From: an uncultured Anaerolineaceae bacterium
Lineage (GTDB): Bacteria; Chloroflexota; Anaerolineae; Promineifilales; Promineifilaceae
Reading direction: 5' to 3'
Length of the DNA: 30,130 nucleotides
Assembly: GCA_937967805.1 (NCBI GenBank)
Contig: CALBTC010000487.1
Span: 1-30,130 of the forward strand
The position numbers and the translations under genes were made by a program. The notes below the pieces were generated by a model that was given only the letters and a program-made list of their open reading frames with translations, did no database searches and was not told where the DNA came from. Below, piece after piece: positions 1 through 8,552 of this stretch; position 1 is the stretch's first letter, and each line of letters begins with the position of its first letter.

Positions 1-1
1 A

Positions 2-721
2 ATCAAAGAGTTCCTGGAAGAGCGACAAGGCTTGAAGATTCGGTATGTCATCAATACCCATTACCATGCGGATCATACGCAAGGTACCTACCTCTTCCCC
101 GAAGCCCAAATCGTCAGCCACGCCTTGTGCCGTCGTCTGCTAGACAGCATTGGGCGTGAAGGTTTGGCAGAAGCTCAGGCGCAAAATTCGGATTTAGAAG
201 AAGTCCAAATTATCCTCCCTGAGCTAGTGTTTGCCGAGGGAATTTTTAACCTTTACCTGGGCGGTAAAACGCTGCAGCTGCACCACATGCCGGGGCACAG
301 CATGGATTTGATTGGCGTGTACGTCGTCAATAATCAAATTCTGTTTGCGTCTGATAATTCGATGCCGGTGCCCACTATTTTTGATGGTGGTCACAAAGTG
401 CTGGTCGATTCGCTGCACAAAATGCTAGATTTAGAGCCGGATACGATCGTGCAGGGGCATGGTGAAGTCATTTTGCGCGGTGAGGTTCACTCCGTGATTC
501 AGGATGATCTGGACTATTTGGCAAAGATTAAGGATAGGGTTTCCAAAGTGCTACACAAAAAACAGCCAATCGAAACCCTGGATAAAATTGGCATTGAAAG
601 CTGCGGCAAATCACGCATTCCGCTAAACGGCCTGGTTTCAGACCTGCACCGGGCTAATTTGTACCGGCTGTATGATGAATTACGTGAAGATGCAGCGGTT
701 GCGGAAGGCAGTGTGGCCTGA
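2..721 (+). CDS. Metallo-beta-lactamase-fold hydrolase (5' end outside window)
   Basis: This is a zinc-dependent hydrolase of the MBL superfamily; the substrate cannot be told from sequence. The frame is open from base 2, and a TTG at 32 is only an internal codon, so the true start lies left of the window. The signature THYHADHTQG (around bases 56-85) is the HxHxDH metal-binding motif. A third ligand His follows in PGHS, a bridging Asp in ASDNS and the last His in QGHGE, so the full ligand set is present and the enzyme should be active. The visible C-terminal third is helical and resembles the tails of MBL proteins that process small thioesters, lactones or quinone-type compounds. The stop codon TGA shares its last base with the ATG of the next gene, so the two are probably translationally coupled. 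Confidence 0.88.
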   Translation: MKEFLEERQGLKIRYVINTHYHADHTQGTYLFPEAQIVSHALCRRLLDSIGREGLAEAQAQNSDLEEVQIILPELVFAEGIFNLYLGGKTLQLHHMPGHSMDLIGVYVVNNQILFASDNSMPVPTIFDGGHKVLVDSLHKMLDLEPDTIVQGHGEVILRGEVHSVIQDDLDYLAKIKDRVSKVLHKKQPIETLDKIGIESCGKSRIPLNGLVSDLHRANLYRLYDELREDAAVAEGSVA

Positions 722-1800
722 TGGTGGCTCGGTGCCTATCCGGTACCTGTGCCAAGTGGCTGGCAACCTTTCTTTTGAGGCTCTTTTTGCCAATTACGGC
801 CGTTTCCCTCACAGCCTGCCAACTCACCCCACAACTTTTTTTAGCCACAGATCCCCTGCCTACCCTGGTCCCCACGCTGGCAATTGCACCCAACTCATCT
901 AGCTCATCCCAGGCAACTGCTGTGGCCACGGCAACAATCACAAACACGGCCGTTCCCCCCACCAACACACCAATCAGCACGCCCACACCCACAGAAACGG
1001 TTCCGGCCAGCTATCAGCTTGCCCTTGACGCGGATCAGCCCCAAGGCTACCTGAGCCAGTTTCGGCTGGTCGCCTTTTACGGCAGTCCCACCGGACCAAG
1101 CCTGGGGCTTGTGGGCGATTGGCCGCGCGAGGAAATGCACCGGCAGCTTTTGTCCACCATTGCCACTTATGAACCGTTCTCGGATCGCCCCATCTTGCCC
1201 GCTTTTCATTTGGTCACCACCGTAGCCAATCCCCACCCGCCCGAATACCGGCATCACGTGAGCCTGGAAATGATTGAGGAGTGGATAGCGGCGGCTGAAG
1301 CGTTGGAAACGGCCGTTATCCTCGACATTCAGCCGGGGCGGGCGGATCTTTTGGCGGAATTTAGCCGACTAGAACATTTGCTATACGAACCGCACATTCA
1401 TCTGGCCATAGACCCGGAGTTTACGATGGACGCCGGGCAGGTGCCGGGGGTCAACATCGGGCAGCTGCACGCAGGACAGATCAACGCGATTCAGGCGCGG
1501 TTAAACGCCATCGGCAAACAGATTGGGCTAAACCGGGTGCTGATTCTGCACCAGTTTCGGCCGTCCATGCTGCCGGACAAGGCGCTGATTGAAGATTTTC
1601 CATTTGTGGAAATTGTCATTGACGGCGACGGCGTCGGCCCGGCCAACGTGAAGATTCAAAACTACATCACCTACGCCAGCGAACCTGCCTTTGAGTACGG
1701 CGGCTTCAAGCTGTTCCCCACTGATGGTGACTACCCCATTCTGTCACCCGCCGAGGTGATGAGCCTGCAACCCCAGCCGGCACTGATTATTTACCAATAA
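721..1800 (+). CDS. Secreted lipoprotein, uncharacterised C-terminal domain
   Basis: This 359-aa protein is probably anchored to the outer face of the membrane. A hydrophobic N-terminal stretch ends in a lipobox, LTAC, with Cys at residue 33. A Ser/Thr/Pro-rich low-complexity linker (about residues 55-95) follows, and then a folded domain of about 260 residues. The domain contains the phrases ILDIQPG, LAIDPEF and VLILHQF, which look like successive beta-strand ends of a TIM-barrel-like fold. I recall similar domains in actinobacterial lipoproteins of unknown function. No catalytic assignment is justified. The start ATG overlaps the stop of the MBL-fold gene by one base. Two ACGGCCGT palindromes (796, 946) lie in the signal peptide and linker coding region and one (1309) in the folded domain. 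Confidence 0.8.
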   Translation: MVARCLSGTCAKWLATFLLRLFLPITAVSLTACQLTPQLFLATDPLPTLVPTLAIAPNSSSSSQATAVATATITNTAVPPTNTPISTPTPTETVPASYQLALDADQPQGYLSQFRLVAFYGSPTGPSLGLVGDWPREEMHRQLLSTIATYEPFSDRPILPAFHLVTTVANPHPPEYRHHVSLEMIEEWIAAAEALETAVILDIQPGRADLLAEFSRLEHLLYEPHIHLAIDPEFTMDAGQVPGVNIGQLHAGQINAIQARLNAIGKQIGLNRVLILHQFRPSMLPDKALIEDFPFVEIVIDGDGVGPANVKIQNYITYASEPAFEYGGFKLFPTDGDYPILSPAEVMSLQPQPALIIYQ

Positions 1801-1849
1801 GTCAGCCAACGAACAACTTAACATAACGGCATATTTGTTTAAAAGATCA

Positions 1850-1877
1850 TTGCTTCTGAAGCTTTAATACATACAAT
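1850..1877 (+). promoter_or_regulatory. Candidate sigma-70 promoter for the BTAD-AAA-SBP gene
   Basis: TTGCTT (1850-1855) and TACAAT (1872-1877) are separated by 16 bases, about 45 bases upstream of the first ATG of the large regulator gene. The -35 matches consensus at four of six positions and the -10 at five of six. This is a pattern match only. Confidence 0.35.
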
Positions 1878-1923
1878 CAATACATTTCTCCAACCGCAAA
1901 TGTAATTGTCGCAACACAATTTT

Positions 1924-4900
1924 ATGAATCCCATGGAAAAGAGAGACGGTGAGCTAAAAATTGAACTTCACTTATTGGGCACGCCCAAGATCGCTTACCA
2001 GGGGCAAACTTTTACTATGTCGCGTCGCCAAGCGCGGGCCCTTTTCTTTTGCCTGGCTGCAAACCAGCAACCTGTTCCCCGAGAGGAGCTTTCAAATTTA
2101 TTTTGGCCAATCAAGCCACCTGCTACTGCCCGCCGAAATTTGACTCGCCTGCTCAGCTATCTTCGCAGCCAATTACCGCAGCCTAATTTACTCCGGACCA
2201 ACAATACCAGCGTCTCACTCAATCCCGATTTGGTGCTGAGTGACGTTAATCAATTTACCGAACTTTGTTATACAGAGGAGCCTATGAATTGGGAAACGGC
2301 CGTTTCGCTTTATCGTGGTCCGTTTCTAGCTGGATTCAGCTTAAATAACAACCTTGAATTTGACAACTGGTTGGGGCACGAGCAGCGGCAATTAGAAAAG
2401 TTGTACTTGGAAATGATACGGCGGTTAGTCGAAACCCATTCCGGTAAACCAGCAATAGCAATTCAGTTTGCTCAAAAATATCTGGCAATTGATGATCTGG
2501 CTGAAGATATTCACCGGCAGCTTATTACCTTGTACGCTGCCAACGGCGAGCGCAGCGCTGCTCTGAAACAATATGAAACCTGCGTGGTCGTTTTGGAGCG
2601 GGAGCTAGGCGTATCGCCACTGCCGGAAACGCGGGCCGCTTATGATGCCGCCCGCAGCAGCAAGCGAATCGTACCAAACGAAGCTGTACCAACTCCAAAA
2701 TGGGCCACGCTACCAGGGGCAGATTTGCCACTTGTGGAGCGAGAGGTAGCTCTGACCACGTTAGCTGAGGCATACGCTCAATTCTACAATGGCGGTGTCA
2801 TCTTCATTACTGGTGAGGCGGGTGCGGGCAAGTCACGCCTGATGCAAACGTTTGCCAATGCCCAGAAAGCCGTTGTCTTGTCCGGCAGCAGCCATGCTGA
2901 GGCCACGTCTATTCCCTACCAGCCGCTTGTGCAAGCCCTGCGGCAGATTTTACCGCTGCGCAGCAAGTGGCAGCAAACATCACCCATCTGGCTGGCCGAG
3001 CTGTCGCGGTTACTTCCAGAGCTTCGTGTGCACTCCCCCAATTTACCGGCACCCGTAGATGTTGATCCTCAGCAGGCGCAGAGTCGTTTGTTTGAAGCGC
3101 TGCGGCAGGTCTTTTGCGGTCTGGCCGTCGAATCTCCGTTATTGTTGTGTCTGGATGATGTCCATTGGGCGGATGAATCTACAAAAGGGTGGCTGCTTTA
3201 TTTCACACGTCAACTGCACGGGAGTGGAATTTGTATTCTGGCAACTTATCGAATGCATGAGCAACAAGCTGTTGCCAGTTGGCAATGGGCATTGAGGCAG
3301 GCGGGGCTGATGACAGAGCTGATCCTGGATGGGTTATCGGTAACGGCCGTTTCCAATTTATTGCGTCAATTAGACACTAACCTGTCTAACCTTAAGCCAC
3401 TAGCTCATCGCATCCACACCGCAACCAGTGGCAACCCGTTTTTCGTACTGGAAACGATCCGCGAACTTATGGCAAGAGAACTGTTCGATAAAAACCCTGC
3501 CAATCTGCCACTGTCACCCACCATCCGCGACGCTGTTCTGCACCGTGTCGGCGACCTGACACCACTGGCCCGCCAGATTTTGGAAGTGATCACCATTTTG
3601 TCACCTTCTGCCACGCTCGACCTCATTGCGGAAACTGCCGGACGCGATGGTCTGGAAACTGCCACCGCATTAGAAGAATTGACGCACTGTCAACTGCTGC
3701 AAACAGATGACAATCAATTCAAAACACAACACGACCTGGCACAGGAAGCAATTTATCAGAATATCAGCACCTGGCGGCGGCGTTTACTGCACCAGCGAGC
3801 GGCACGTATACTGAAAAACACGATGCAGGATGAGATGATTGGAATGGTGACGATTGCCCACCATTTTGAACAATCAGACAGCAACGAAGCGGCAGCCGAA
3901 CATTTTCAACGTGCCGGGGAAATGGCACAGAATGGACATATTTTTGACGTGGCTGTTCAATATTATGCCAGAGCGTTAGAAAATTACAGAAAAGCGCGAA
4001 ACTTTTTACAAGCAGCTTCAACCCTTTTAAAAATGAGCTTGTGTTATCAGGCTCAATTCGAATTTCAACTGGCTCAAGAAGCATTAGCAGATTCATTTCG
4101 GGCCCAAAAGAAAGCATTAAAAGTTTCGGCGCAAAAGTCAGAACTTAAACCTAGACCACTACGTTTTACCGGCAGAGAACCGATCACCCTGGATCCTTGT
4201 CTGGCAAAGGATTTTGGCTCATCAAGAATCATCGATCAAATATTTTGCGGTCTGGTGCAATTGGGACCAGATAACACAATTTTGCCGGCAATGGCCCGAA
4301 CATGGGAAGTAAAAAACAGAGGCTGCACCTACATTTTCCATTTACGAGAAAATGCATATTGGAGTGATGGACAGGCGGTAACAGCCGAGGATTTCTTGTT
4401 TGCCTGGAATCGCTCGTTGTCAAAATCGAAAAGCTCTCCACTCGAACTTATTTTTGTGGATGTGCAGGATTCTGAAGAAAACAAAAGTGGAAACAATCAG
4501 ACAAAATTGCCAGCAGGTATATATGCACCAAATTCCAAAACAATCGTCATTGAATTGAAGGAGCCGAATAGTTATATCGTTTATTTTTTAGCGAACTCAT
4601 TCGCATTTCCAGTTCCCAAGCATGTTGTTACCACTTTTGGAGATAGCTGGTCCAAGATAGAACATCTTGTAACGAATGGTCCATTTCAAGTGGCAAAACC
4701 TCAAATCGGCCGTTCAATGCGACTCATTCCATCCAATCTTTTTTATGAAGAGATAGCTGGTAATATCGCTTATATTGACATTCTGTGGATCGAGAAGTGG
4801 CAAGAGCGATTAGCCAGGTATGAAGCTGGAGACCTGGATGTTCTTTCGCTTTGGAATTTGCCGCCCGAAGAAATGAAGCGCGTGCGCCAAAGGTTGGCAG

Positions 4901-5649
4901 CAGATTATGTAACAAGCCCGTGGTTTCAAAATACCTACATCACTTTAAATACCAGGCAAACGCCTTTTGATGACGTGCGGGTCAGGCAAGCTTTTGTCTT
5001 GGCGCTAAATCGCAGTTATCTTTCGATGGTCAAACATGGATTCGACTCACCAGCCATCGGTGGATTTATTCCCCCAGGCATGTTTGGTCATTCTCCGGGC
5101 ATTGGTTTGGCTTTTGATCCGGAAAAGGCAAGGAGTTTATTGGCAGAGGCAGGTTACGCTGATGGTAAAAGGTTTCCATCAATCACGGGCATAATTTATT
5201 CAGCATATGCGCCTATCCAAGATTATCTGAGCAAGCAGTGGGCAGAAAACCTGAAAGTCAATGTGCAATGGGAGGTCCTGGATTGGCTTGATTATCAAGA
5301 AAAAGCTCATCAGAACAGCTACGATCTGGTATTCAATGGCTGGGTAGCTGACTATCCTGATCCCGATAATATCTTGCGGTTGGCAACGCATATGAACAGA
5401 ACGGGTTGGCACCACGCCAAATACGAAGGATTACTTAATGCAGCTAAAAATCTACCCAGTATGAACAAACGTAAACGAATGTATCAAGAAGCTGATGAAA
5501 TTTTGATTCACGATGTGGGTGTGATTCCTATCTCTTACGGCCGTTGGCACCTGCTTATAAAACCTCACATTAAGCGGTTTCCAGCTTCCCCGCTTCACTA
5601 CCATTTTTGGAAAGATATTCTTATTGAAGATCGCCCAGATGCAGTCTAA
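1924..5649 (+). CDS. BTAD/SARP-like transcriptional regulator with AAA ATPase, fused to OppA-type solute-binding domain
   Basis: This is a protein of about 1240 residues. From the N-terminus it has a winged-helix DNA-binding region (about 13-95), a bacterial transcriptional activation domain of helical repeats (about 110-245), and an AAA/STAND-like ATPase. The ATPase has Walker A GEAGAGKS (about 297-304) and Walker B LLLCLDD (about 406-412). A helical, TPR-like region (about 600-735) follows. The last 500 residues form a family-5 periplasmic-type peptide-binding domain, recognisable from phrases such as LRENAYWSDGQAVTAEDF, PPGMFGHSPG and DWLDYQEKAHQNSYDLVFNGW(V). There is no signal peptide, so the binding domain should sense a ligand in the cytoplasm, as in E. 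coli SgrR. I start at ATG 1924; a TTG at 1906 and an ATG at 1933 are alternatives, and none has a clear Shine-Dalgarno. GC drops within the gene: 34/60 at 3541-3600 against 22/60 at 4441-4500 by hand count. Confidence 0.85.
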   Translation: MNPMEKRDGELKIELHLLGTPKIAYQGQTFTMSRRQARALFFCLAANQQPVPREELSNLFWPIKPPATARRNLTRLLSYLRSQLPQPNLLRTNNTSVSLNPDLVLSDVNQFTELCYTEEPMNWETAVSLYRGPFLAGFSLNNNLEFDNWLGHEQRQLEKLYLEMIRRLVETHSGKPAIAIQFAQKYLAIDDLAEDIHRQLITLYAANGERSAALKQYETCVVVLERELGVSPLPETRAAYDAARSSKRIVPNEAVPTPKWATLPGADLPLVEREVALTTLAEAYAQFYNGGVIFITGEAGAGKSRLMQTFANAQKAVVLSGSSHAEATSIPYQPLVQALRQILPLRSKWQQTSPIWLAELSRLLPELRVHSPNLPAPVDVDPQQAQSRLFEALRQVFCGLAVESPLLLCLDDVHWADESTKGWLLYFTRQLHGSGICILATYRMHEQQAVASWQWALRQAGLMTELILDGLSVTAVSNLLRQLDTNLSNLKPLAHRIHTATSGNPFFVLETIRELMARELFDKNPANLPLSPTIRDAVLHRVGDLTPLARQILEVITILSPSATLDLIAETAGRDGLETATALEELTHCQLLQTDDNQFKTQHDLAQEAIYQNISTWRRRLLHQRAARILKNTMQDEMIGMVTIAHHFEQSDSNEAAAEHFQRAGEMAQNGHIFDVAVQYYARALENYRKARNFLQAASTLLKMSLCYQAQFEFQLAQEALADSFRAQKKALKVSAQKSELKPRPLRFTGREPITLDPCLAKDFGSSRIIDQIFCGLVQLGPDNTILPAMARTWEVKNRGCTYIFHLRENAYWSDGQAVTAEDFLFAWNRSLSKSKSSPLELIFVDVQDSEENKSGNNQTKLPAGIYAPNSKTIVIELKEPNSYIVYFLANSFAFPVPKHVVTTFGDSWSKIEHLVTNGPFQVAKPQIGRSMRLIPSNLFYEEIAGNIAYIDILWIEKWQERLARYEAGDLDVLSLWNLPPEEMKRVRQRLAADYVTSPWFQNTYITLNTRQTPFDDVRVRQAFVLALNRSYLSMVKHGFDSPAIGGFIPPGMFGHSPGIGLAFDPEKARSLLAEAGYADGKRFPSITGIIYSAYAPIQDYLSKQWAENLKVNVQWEVLDWLDYQEKAHQNSYDLVFNGWVADYPDPDNILRLATHMNRTGWHHAKYEGLLNAAKNLPSMNKRKRMYQEADEILIHDVGVIPISYGRWHLLIKPHIKRFPASPLHYHFWKDILIEDRPDAV

Positions 5650-5835
5650 GCCCCATTTTCATCCTAATACGAATCCTAAAATTGAATAGTCGTCACTTTG
5701 TGGACTTTTTGTGGACATGGCTATGGTAGCTTATTGTCACCAGGTAACCCCTGCATTTGATACAAACCATTTCGTGCTGGCGTTTCGACTTAAGTTTGAT
5801 TGTTGCCAGTCGTTATTTGAATAGCACACAATTAT

Positions 5836-6033
5836 ATGACCAAGCAACCATACGTTTCATATCTGGTCCGCTTTTGGCTGGAGGAGAGTGGAGAATATTC
5901 CGAAGATCGATGGCGTATTGAGGTGGAATCGGTGCAAACCGGTCAGAAATGGCGGCTGCACAACTTGGGCGACTTGTCGCAACTTTTTCAATCGCAGGTG
6001 GAACTCCACACCCCTGATTTTGATGAGTTCTGA
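5836..6033 (+). CDS. Small conserved-type hypothetical protein, 65 aa
   Basis: The protein is soluble and acidic, beginning MTKQPYVSYLVRFWLEES. It has the aromatic and charged pattern WRIEVESVQTGQKW followed by a short helix, which reads like one small beta-sheet domain. I recall similar short proteins in Chloroflexota genomes with the arrangement 'FW-E ... W-VEHVQTG ... L..L..FL', but the function is unknown. No good Shine-Dalgarno precedes the ATG. Its last 11 bases overlap the start of the DinB-like remnant, so the two were probably co-transcribed before the remnant was broken. It could be a chance frame, but the composition and the overlap argue for a real gene. Confidence 0.6.
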   Translation: MTKQPYVSYLVRFWLEESGEYSEDRWRIEVESVQTGQKWRLHNLGDLSQLFQSQVELHTPDFDEF

Positions 6034-6169
6034 CCAAATCTTAACTGTAAAGCAGCTATTGGCCCAGGTGGAAGAGGCGACTGTGGCCACAGCGTCCGTT
6101 ATCGAAAAGTGCAGTGAGGCGGAATGGGAAACGGCCGTTCCCGAGGAAGAACGCACCGGTGGCGTCGTA
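6023..6169 (+). pseudogene. 5' remnant of a DinB-like / maleylpyruvate-isomerase-like gene
   Basis: From ATG 6023 the frame reads MSSDQILTVKQLLAQVEEAT, with a helix continuing to ETAVPEEERTGGVV. The phrase 'EERT-GVV' normally precedes the first metal-binding His of the DinB-like four-helix fold (usually followed by A-H-H). Here it is followed by unrelated codons, and the frame runs out of phase into the next gene, stopping at 6343. The catalytic helices are missing and I found no 3' part between 7485 and 7661. An ACGGCCGT palindrome at 6131 matches the host pattern, so this stump belongs to the resident genome. The break at about 6170 marks the left edge of the DUF2589 cassette. Family identification rests on about 50 residues and is only moderately secure. 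Confidence 0.5.
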
Positions 6170-6221
6170 CAGAATAGCTTGTTTATAAGAAACAATTTTC
6201 ATCATATACAGGAGACAAAAC

Positions 6222-6911
6222 ATGGCTCAGGCAGACATAAAAGAATTACGCAACCTTCCTTTATCAGAACTTATTTCAGCGCCATTAAATGCGGTTATCA
6301 GTGCCCAGGCAAATGCTGCACTTTCAACTGCGCAGTTTATTGAGCAAATTGGCTTTACCTCAACAGGGGAAGCGTCACTCTTCGATGATAAGGAGAACGA
6401 TGAAACACACTCCGTCAGAACAGCGGAGTTGAAAATTAAGAAGAATGTGTTGGTTGATGATGGAAATGGCAACCAAAAAGTAGAAGAGGTCGAGGAATTT
6501 GTGTCAATTCCATTTATCGCTCTCTTCAATATCCCCGCAATCGAAATAGGCTCTATGGACTGGGACTTTAATGTGCGGTTGAAGAGCGTACAGTCACTCG
6601 ACACAAGTTACAGCAAGAGCTTTTCGGCTGGTTATAGGAGCAAATCAGAATCAAAATTTGGCGCAGCTATAAAAATGATAGATGTGGGTATCAATTCCAG
6701 CATGACCGTTGAAACAGCAATGAAAACCGACTTTGAGCTGCGTCATAAAGCAACCAGAGAACAAGAATACAACTTGCACATAAATGTAAAAGCAAATGCA
6801 GCCGCGCTCCCGAAAGGCATTGAACGTCTGCTAAGTATTGCCGAAAGAATCGCCACAGAAACAGAAACTGCCAATGCTCACCAGGCCAACGCTCAACCGA
6901 ATACCCCCTAA
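6222..6911 (+). CDS. DUF2589 domain-containing protein
   Basis: This is a 229-aa soluble protein. The N-terminus LPLSELISAPLNAVISAQ followed by ALSTAQFIEQIGF is the typical opening of DUF2589. It is followed by SIPFIALFNIPAIEIGSMDWDFNVRLKS, the conserved beta-strand pair of that family. A variable stretch (about 120-165) rich in Ser/Lys and a charged C-terminal tail close the protein. The function of the family is unknown. It has a clear Shine-Dalgarno (AGGAG at 6210-6214, seven bases before ATG) and is followed after 18 bases by a second gene on the same strand. Base composition is lower in GC than the flanks and the gene has no ACGGCCGT site, consistent with recent acquisition. Confidence 0.82.
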   Translation: MAQADIKELRNLPLSELISAPLNAVISAQANAALSTAQFIEQIGFTSTGEASLFDDKENDETHSVRTAELKIKKNVLVDDGNGNQKVEEVEEFVSIPFIALFNIPAIEIGSMDWDFNVRLKSVQSLDTSYSKSFSAGYRSKSESKFGAAIKMIDVGINSSMTVETAMKTDFELRHKATREQEYNLHINVKANAAALPKGIERLLSIAERIATETETANAHQANAQPNTP

Positions 6912-6929
6912 TCATGAGGAAAAAAAGTC

Positions 6930-7484
6930 ATGCCCTTGCCGTTAAAAGATATTATCTCTGCGTTAGTAAATGATGTCAGTATCGCGTCCATTCGTGCCGA
7001 TGTTAATCGGTCTCACTGGCAAGATATTTATGACGACAACGAAATATTTAGGGAATTTTCCCCAAGCAAAGTGCGAATTAGCGAATTGAACATATCTATT
7101 CCTCTGGCAATAGAGGAAGTTCAAAGAGAAAAAATGATCGATCCGGCAATCACTTCCAGACAATTACAGCAAATTTTACCGCCCAGGATGCCAGATAGAG
7201 AAAGGAAAGCGTTTGCAGATGCGCTTAGAGATGAATTGTTAGAAAAAGAAATACATCTCTTAACAAAAAATGTTGGCAAAAAGATCGTCCAAATTGCTAC
7301 AACTCTCGAACCAGGCGTTAAAGAACAAGATTTGAATCTCGCCTATCTTAGAAAGTTAAAACGTGAGTATCTTTCCCGGCCAAACCAGGAGAGTGACACA
7401 AGTTTTGTTTACAAGGCAAGCGAATTAGAAAAAATAAACGCGGAGCATATCATAAGAATTGAAATGTCCCTTTTGGTTGATTAA
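6930..7484 (+). CDS. Hypothetical protein, probable partner of the DUF2589 protein
   Basis: This 184-aa protein has no signal peptide or membrane segment. An N-terminal helix (PLKDIISALVNDV) resembles the opening of DUF2589 proteins. A beta-strand phrase RISELNISIPLAIEEV follows, then a long charged helical region (about 65-150), and it ends IIRIEMSLLVD, another strand. The strand-helix-strand layout suggests a distant relative or structural partner of the preceding protein. Shine-Dalgarno GAGGA (6916-6920) lies nine bases before the ATG, and the 18-base spacing implies one operon. One hand-counted line (7201-7260) is 35% GC, well below neighbouring genes. I do not recognise a named family. 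Confidence 0.72.
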   Translation: MPLPLKDIISALVNDVSIASIRADVNRSHWQDIYDDNEIFREFSPSKVRISELNISIPLAIEEVQREKMIDPAITSRQLQQILPPRMPDRERKAFADALRDELLEKEIHLLTKNVGKKIVQIATTLEPGVKEQDLNLAYLRKLKREYLSRPNQESDTSFVYKASELEKINAEHIIRIEMSLLVD

Positions 7485-7493
7485 TTTGGCCAG

Positions 7494-7523
7494 ACGCTCT
7501 GCGTCCCGTGCGACGCAGAGTGT
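7494..7523. terminator. GC-rich hairpin after the DUF2589 cassette
   Basis: ACGCTCTGCGTC (7494-7505) and GACGCAGAGTGT (7512-7523) can form a 12-bp stem with one G-U pair and a 6-base loop, ten bases after the stop of the cassette's second gene. No T-run follows, so it may act as an mRNA 3' end stabiliser or be a palindromic intergenic repeat, not a classic intrinsic terminator. Confidence 0.5.
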
Positions 7524-7661
7524 GGAACGAGACCTGACCCAGCAAATAACTACAAGGCGCCTGGACACATTTGTTACAAGCCTTCAGAGTTCATAATGGC
7601 AATAATTGCCGCAGTTGCCCAATTGTTTCGCCCCGCACCGGCTAAGTCACCAGCAGAAGAG

Positions 7662-8552
7662 CTAACTTTGCAGCAGGGTTAGTTTGCCGGGAAGAATCTG
7701 GTATTCGATCTCGGTAGCGGCTTCGGCGATGATTTCGCCATCGGCGTGGATGGGCGTGCCGGGGCTGCTGCTAATGTGGATGTGGCGGGTACGGCCGTAC
7801 ACCACCTGTGGATGATAGATGTGTGTCTTGCGAAACAGCTTCACCAAAATAACCAGCACGGTCAGCTTGGGAACCTCTGGCGCAAAGACAAAATCAAAAA
7901 GGCCATCGTCCACGGCCGCGTCCGGGGCCATGTAAAAGCCGCCCGTGCGCGGCCCGTTACACACCGACAGCAAATAGGCCGGCCCATCGTGCCCCCCACC
8001 GTCCCAGCGCACCTGCATATCCCACGCCTTCAGCTTAATGAGCCCTTTCACCAAAGCCACCACGTAGCGCAGCTCGCCAGACAGTCGTTTCAGGCGAATG
8101 TTTTCCAGGGTAATCATCGGCTCCATCGCCACGGCGCAGTTGTTGATAAAGAAATAATCGTTGATGCGCCCGGCATCAATCTGGCGCGTCTGGCCGGCGG
8201 CAATGATTTGCGCCGCCGCGTTCAGGTTGCGCGGCAGACCAACCATATCGCTAAAGTCATTGGCCGTGCCGATGGGCATTACACCAAACGGCAACGTAGA
8301 CCCTTCCCCTGCCGCCCGCAGCAAGCCGTTGGCCACTTCGTTCAGCGTGCCGTCTCCGCCGGCGGCAATCACAGCGTCGTAACGTTCGGTGACGGCCGTT
8401 TCCGCCAAAACAATTCCTTCGCGCGGTTTTTTTGTCTGGATGATGTCAGGCTGGACGCCGGCGGTCGTAAATGCCGCCCGCACAGCATCCACCCGAGACC
8501 CGGCCCGCCAGCGGTTGGCGTAAGGATTTAAAATAACTTTAACTTTTTTCAT
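7662..8552 (-). CDS. Diacylglycerol-kinase-family lipid kinase (YegS/BmrU type)
   Basis: This enzyme phosphorylates diacylglycerol or a related lipid with ATP at the inner face of the membrane. It has 296 residues, the usual length for the YegS/DgkB family. The nucleotide-binding signature GGDGT is at residues 65-69, followed by NEVANGL. GTANDFSDMVGLP is the conserved phosphate/lipid loop of the catalytic domain. The second beta-sandwich domain has the family's MAPDAAVDDGLFD phrase near residue 215. The start ATG at 8552 lies inside the end of the upstream phosphodiesterase gene (14-base overlap), so the two are translationally coupled. Together they suggest a small phospholipid-turnover operon. 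The exact lipid substrate is not predictable. Confidence 0.9.
   Translation of the reverse strand: MKKVKVILNPYANRWRAGSRVDAVRAAFTTAGVQPDIIQTKKPREGIVLAETAVTERYDAVIAAGGDGTLNEVANGLLRAAGEGSTLPFGVMPIGTANDFSDMVGLPRNLNAAAQIIAAGQTRQIDAGRINDYFFINNCAVAMEPMITLENIRLKRLSGELRYVVALVKGLIKLKAWDMQVRWDGGGHDGPAYLLSVCNGPRTGGFYMAPDAAVDDGLFDFVFAPEVPKLTVLVILVKLFRKTHIYHPQVVYGRTRHIHISSSPGTPIHADGEIIAEAATEIEYQILPGKLTLLQS

Noticed and set aside
1906..1923. TTG start at 1906 for the large regulator
   Set aside because: No Shine-Dalgarno and the extra six residues add nothing to the domain; ATG 1924 or 1933 is more likely.
6179..6209. A TTGTTT / TCATAT promoter-like pair just before the DUF2589 gene
   Set aside because: The start of transcription would fall inside the Shine-Dalgarno, leaving no usable leader.
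7596..7681. A 28-codon frame starting at ATG 7596
   Set aside because: Too short, no Shine-Dalgarno, and its end overlaps the lipid kinase stop on the other strand.
7746..8531. A 261-codon open frame on the plus strand
   Set aside because: It lies fully antisense to the lipid kinase gene, has His/Arg/Gln-rich composition without domains, and is a codon-bias shadow.
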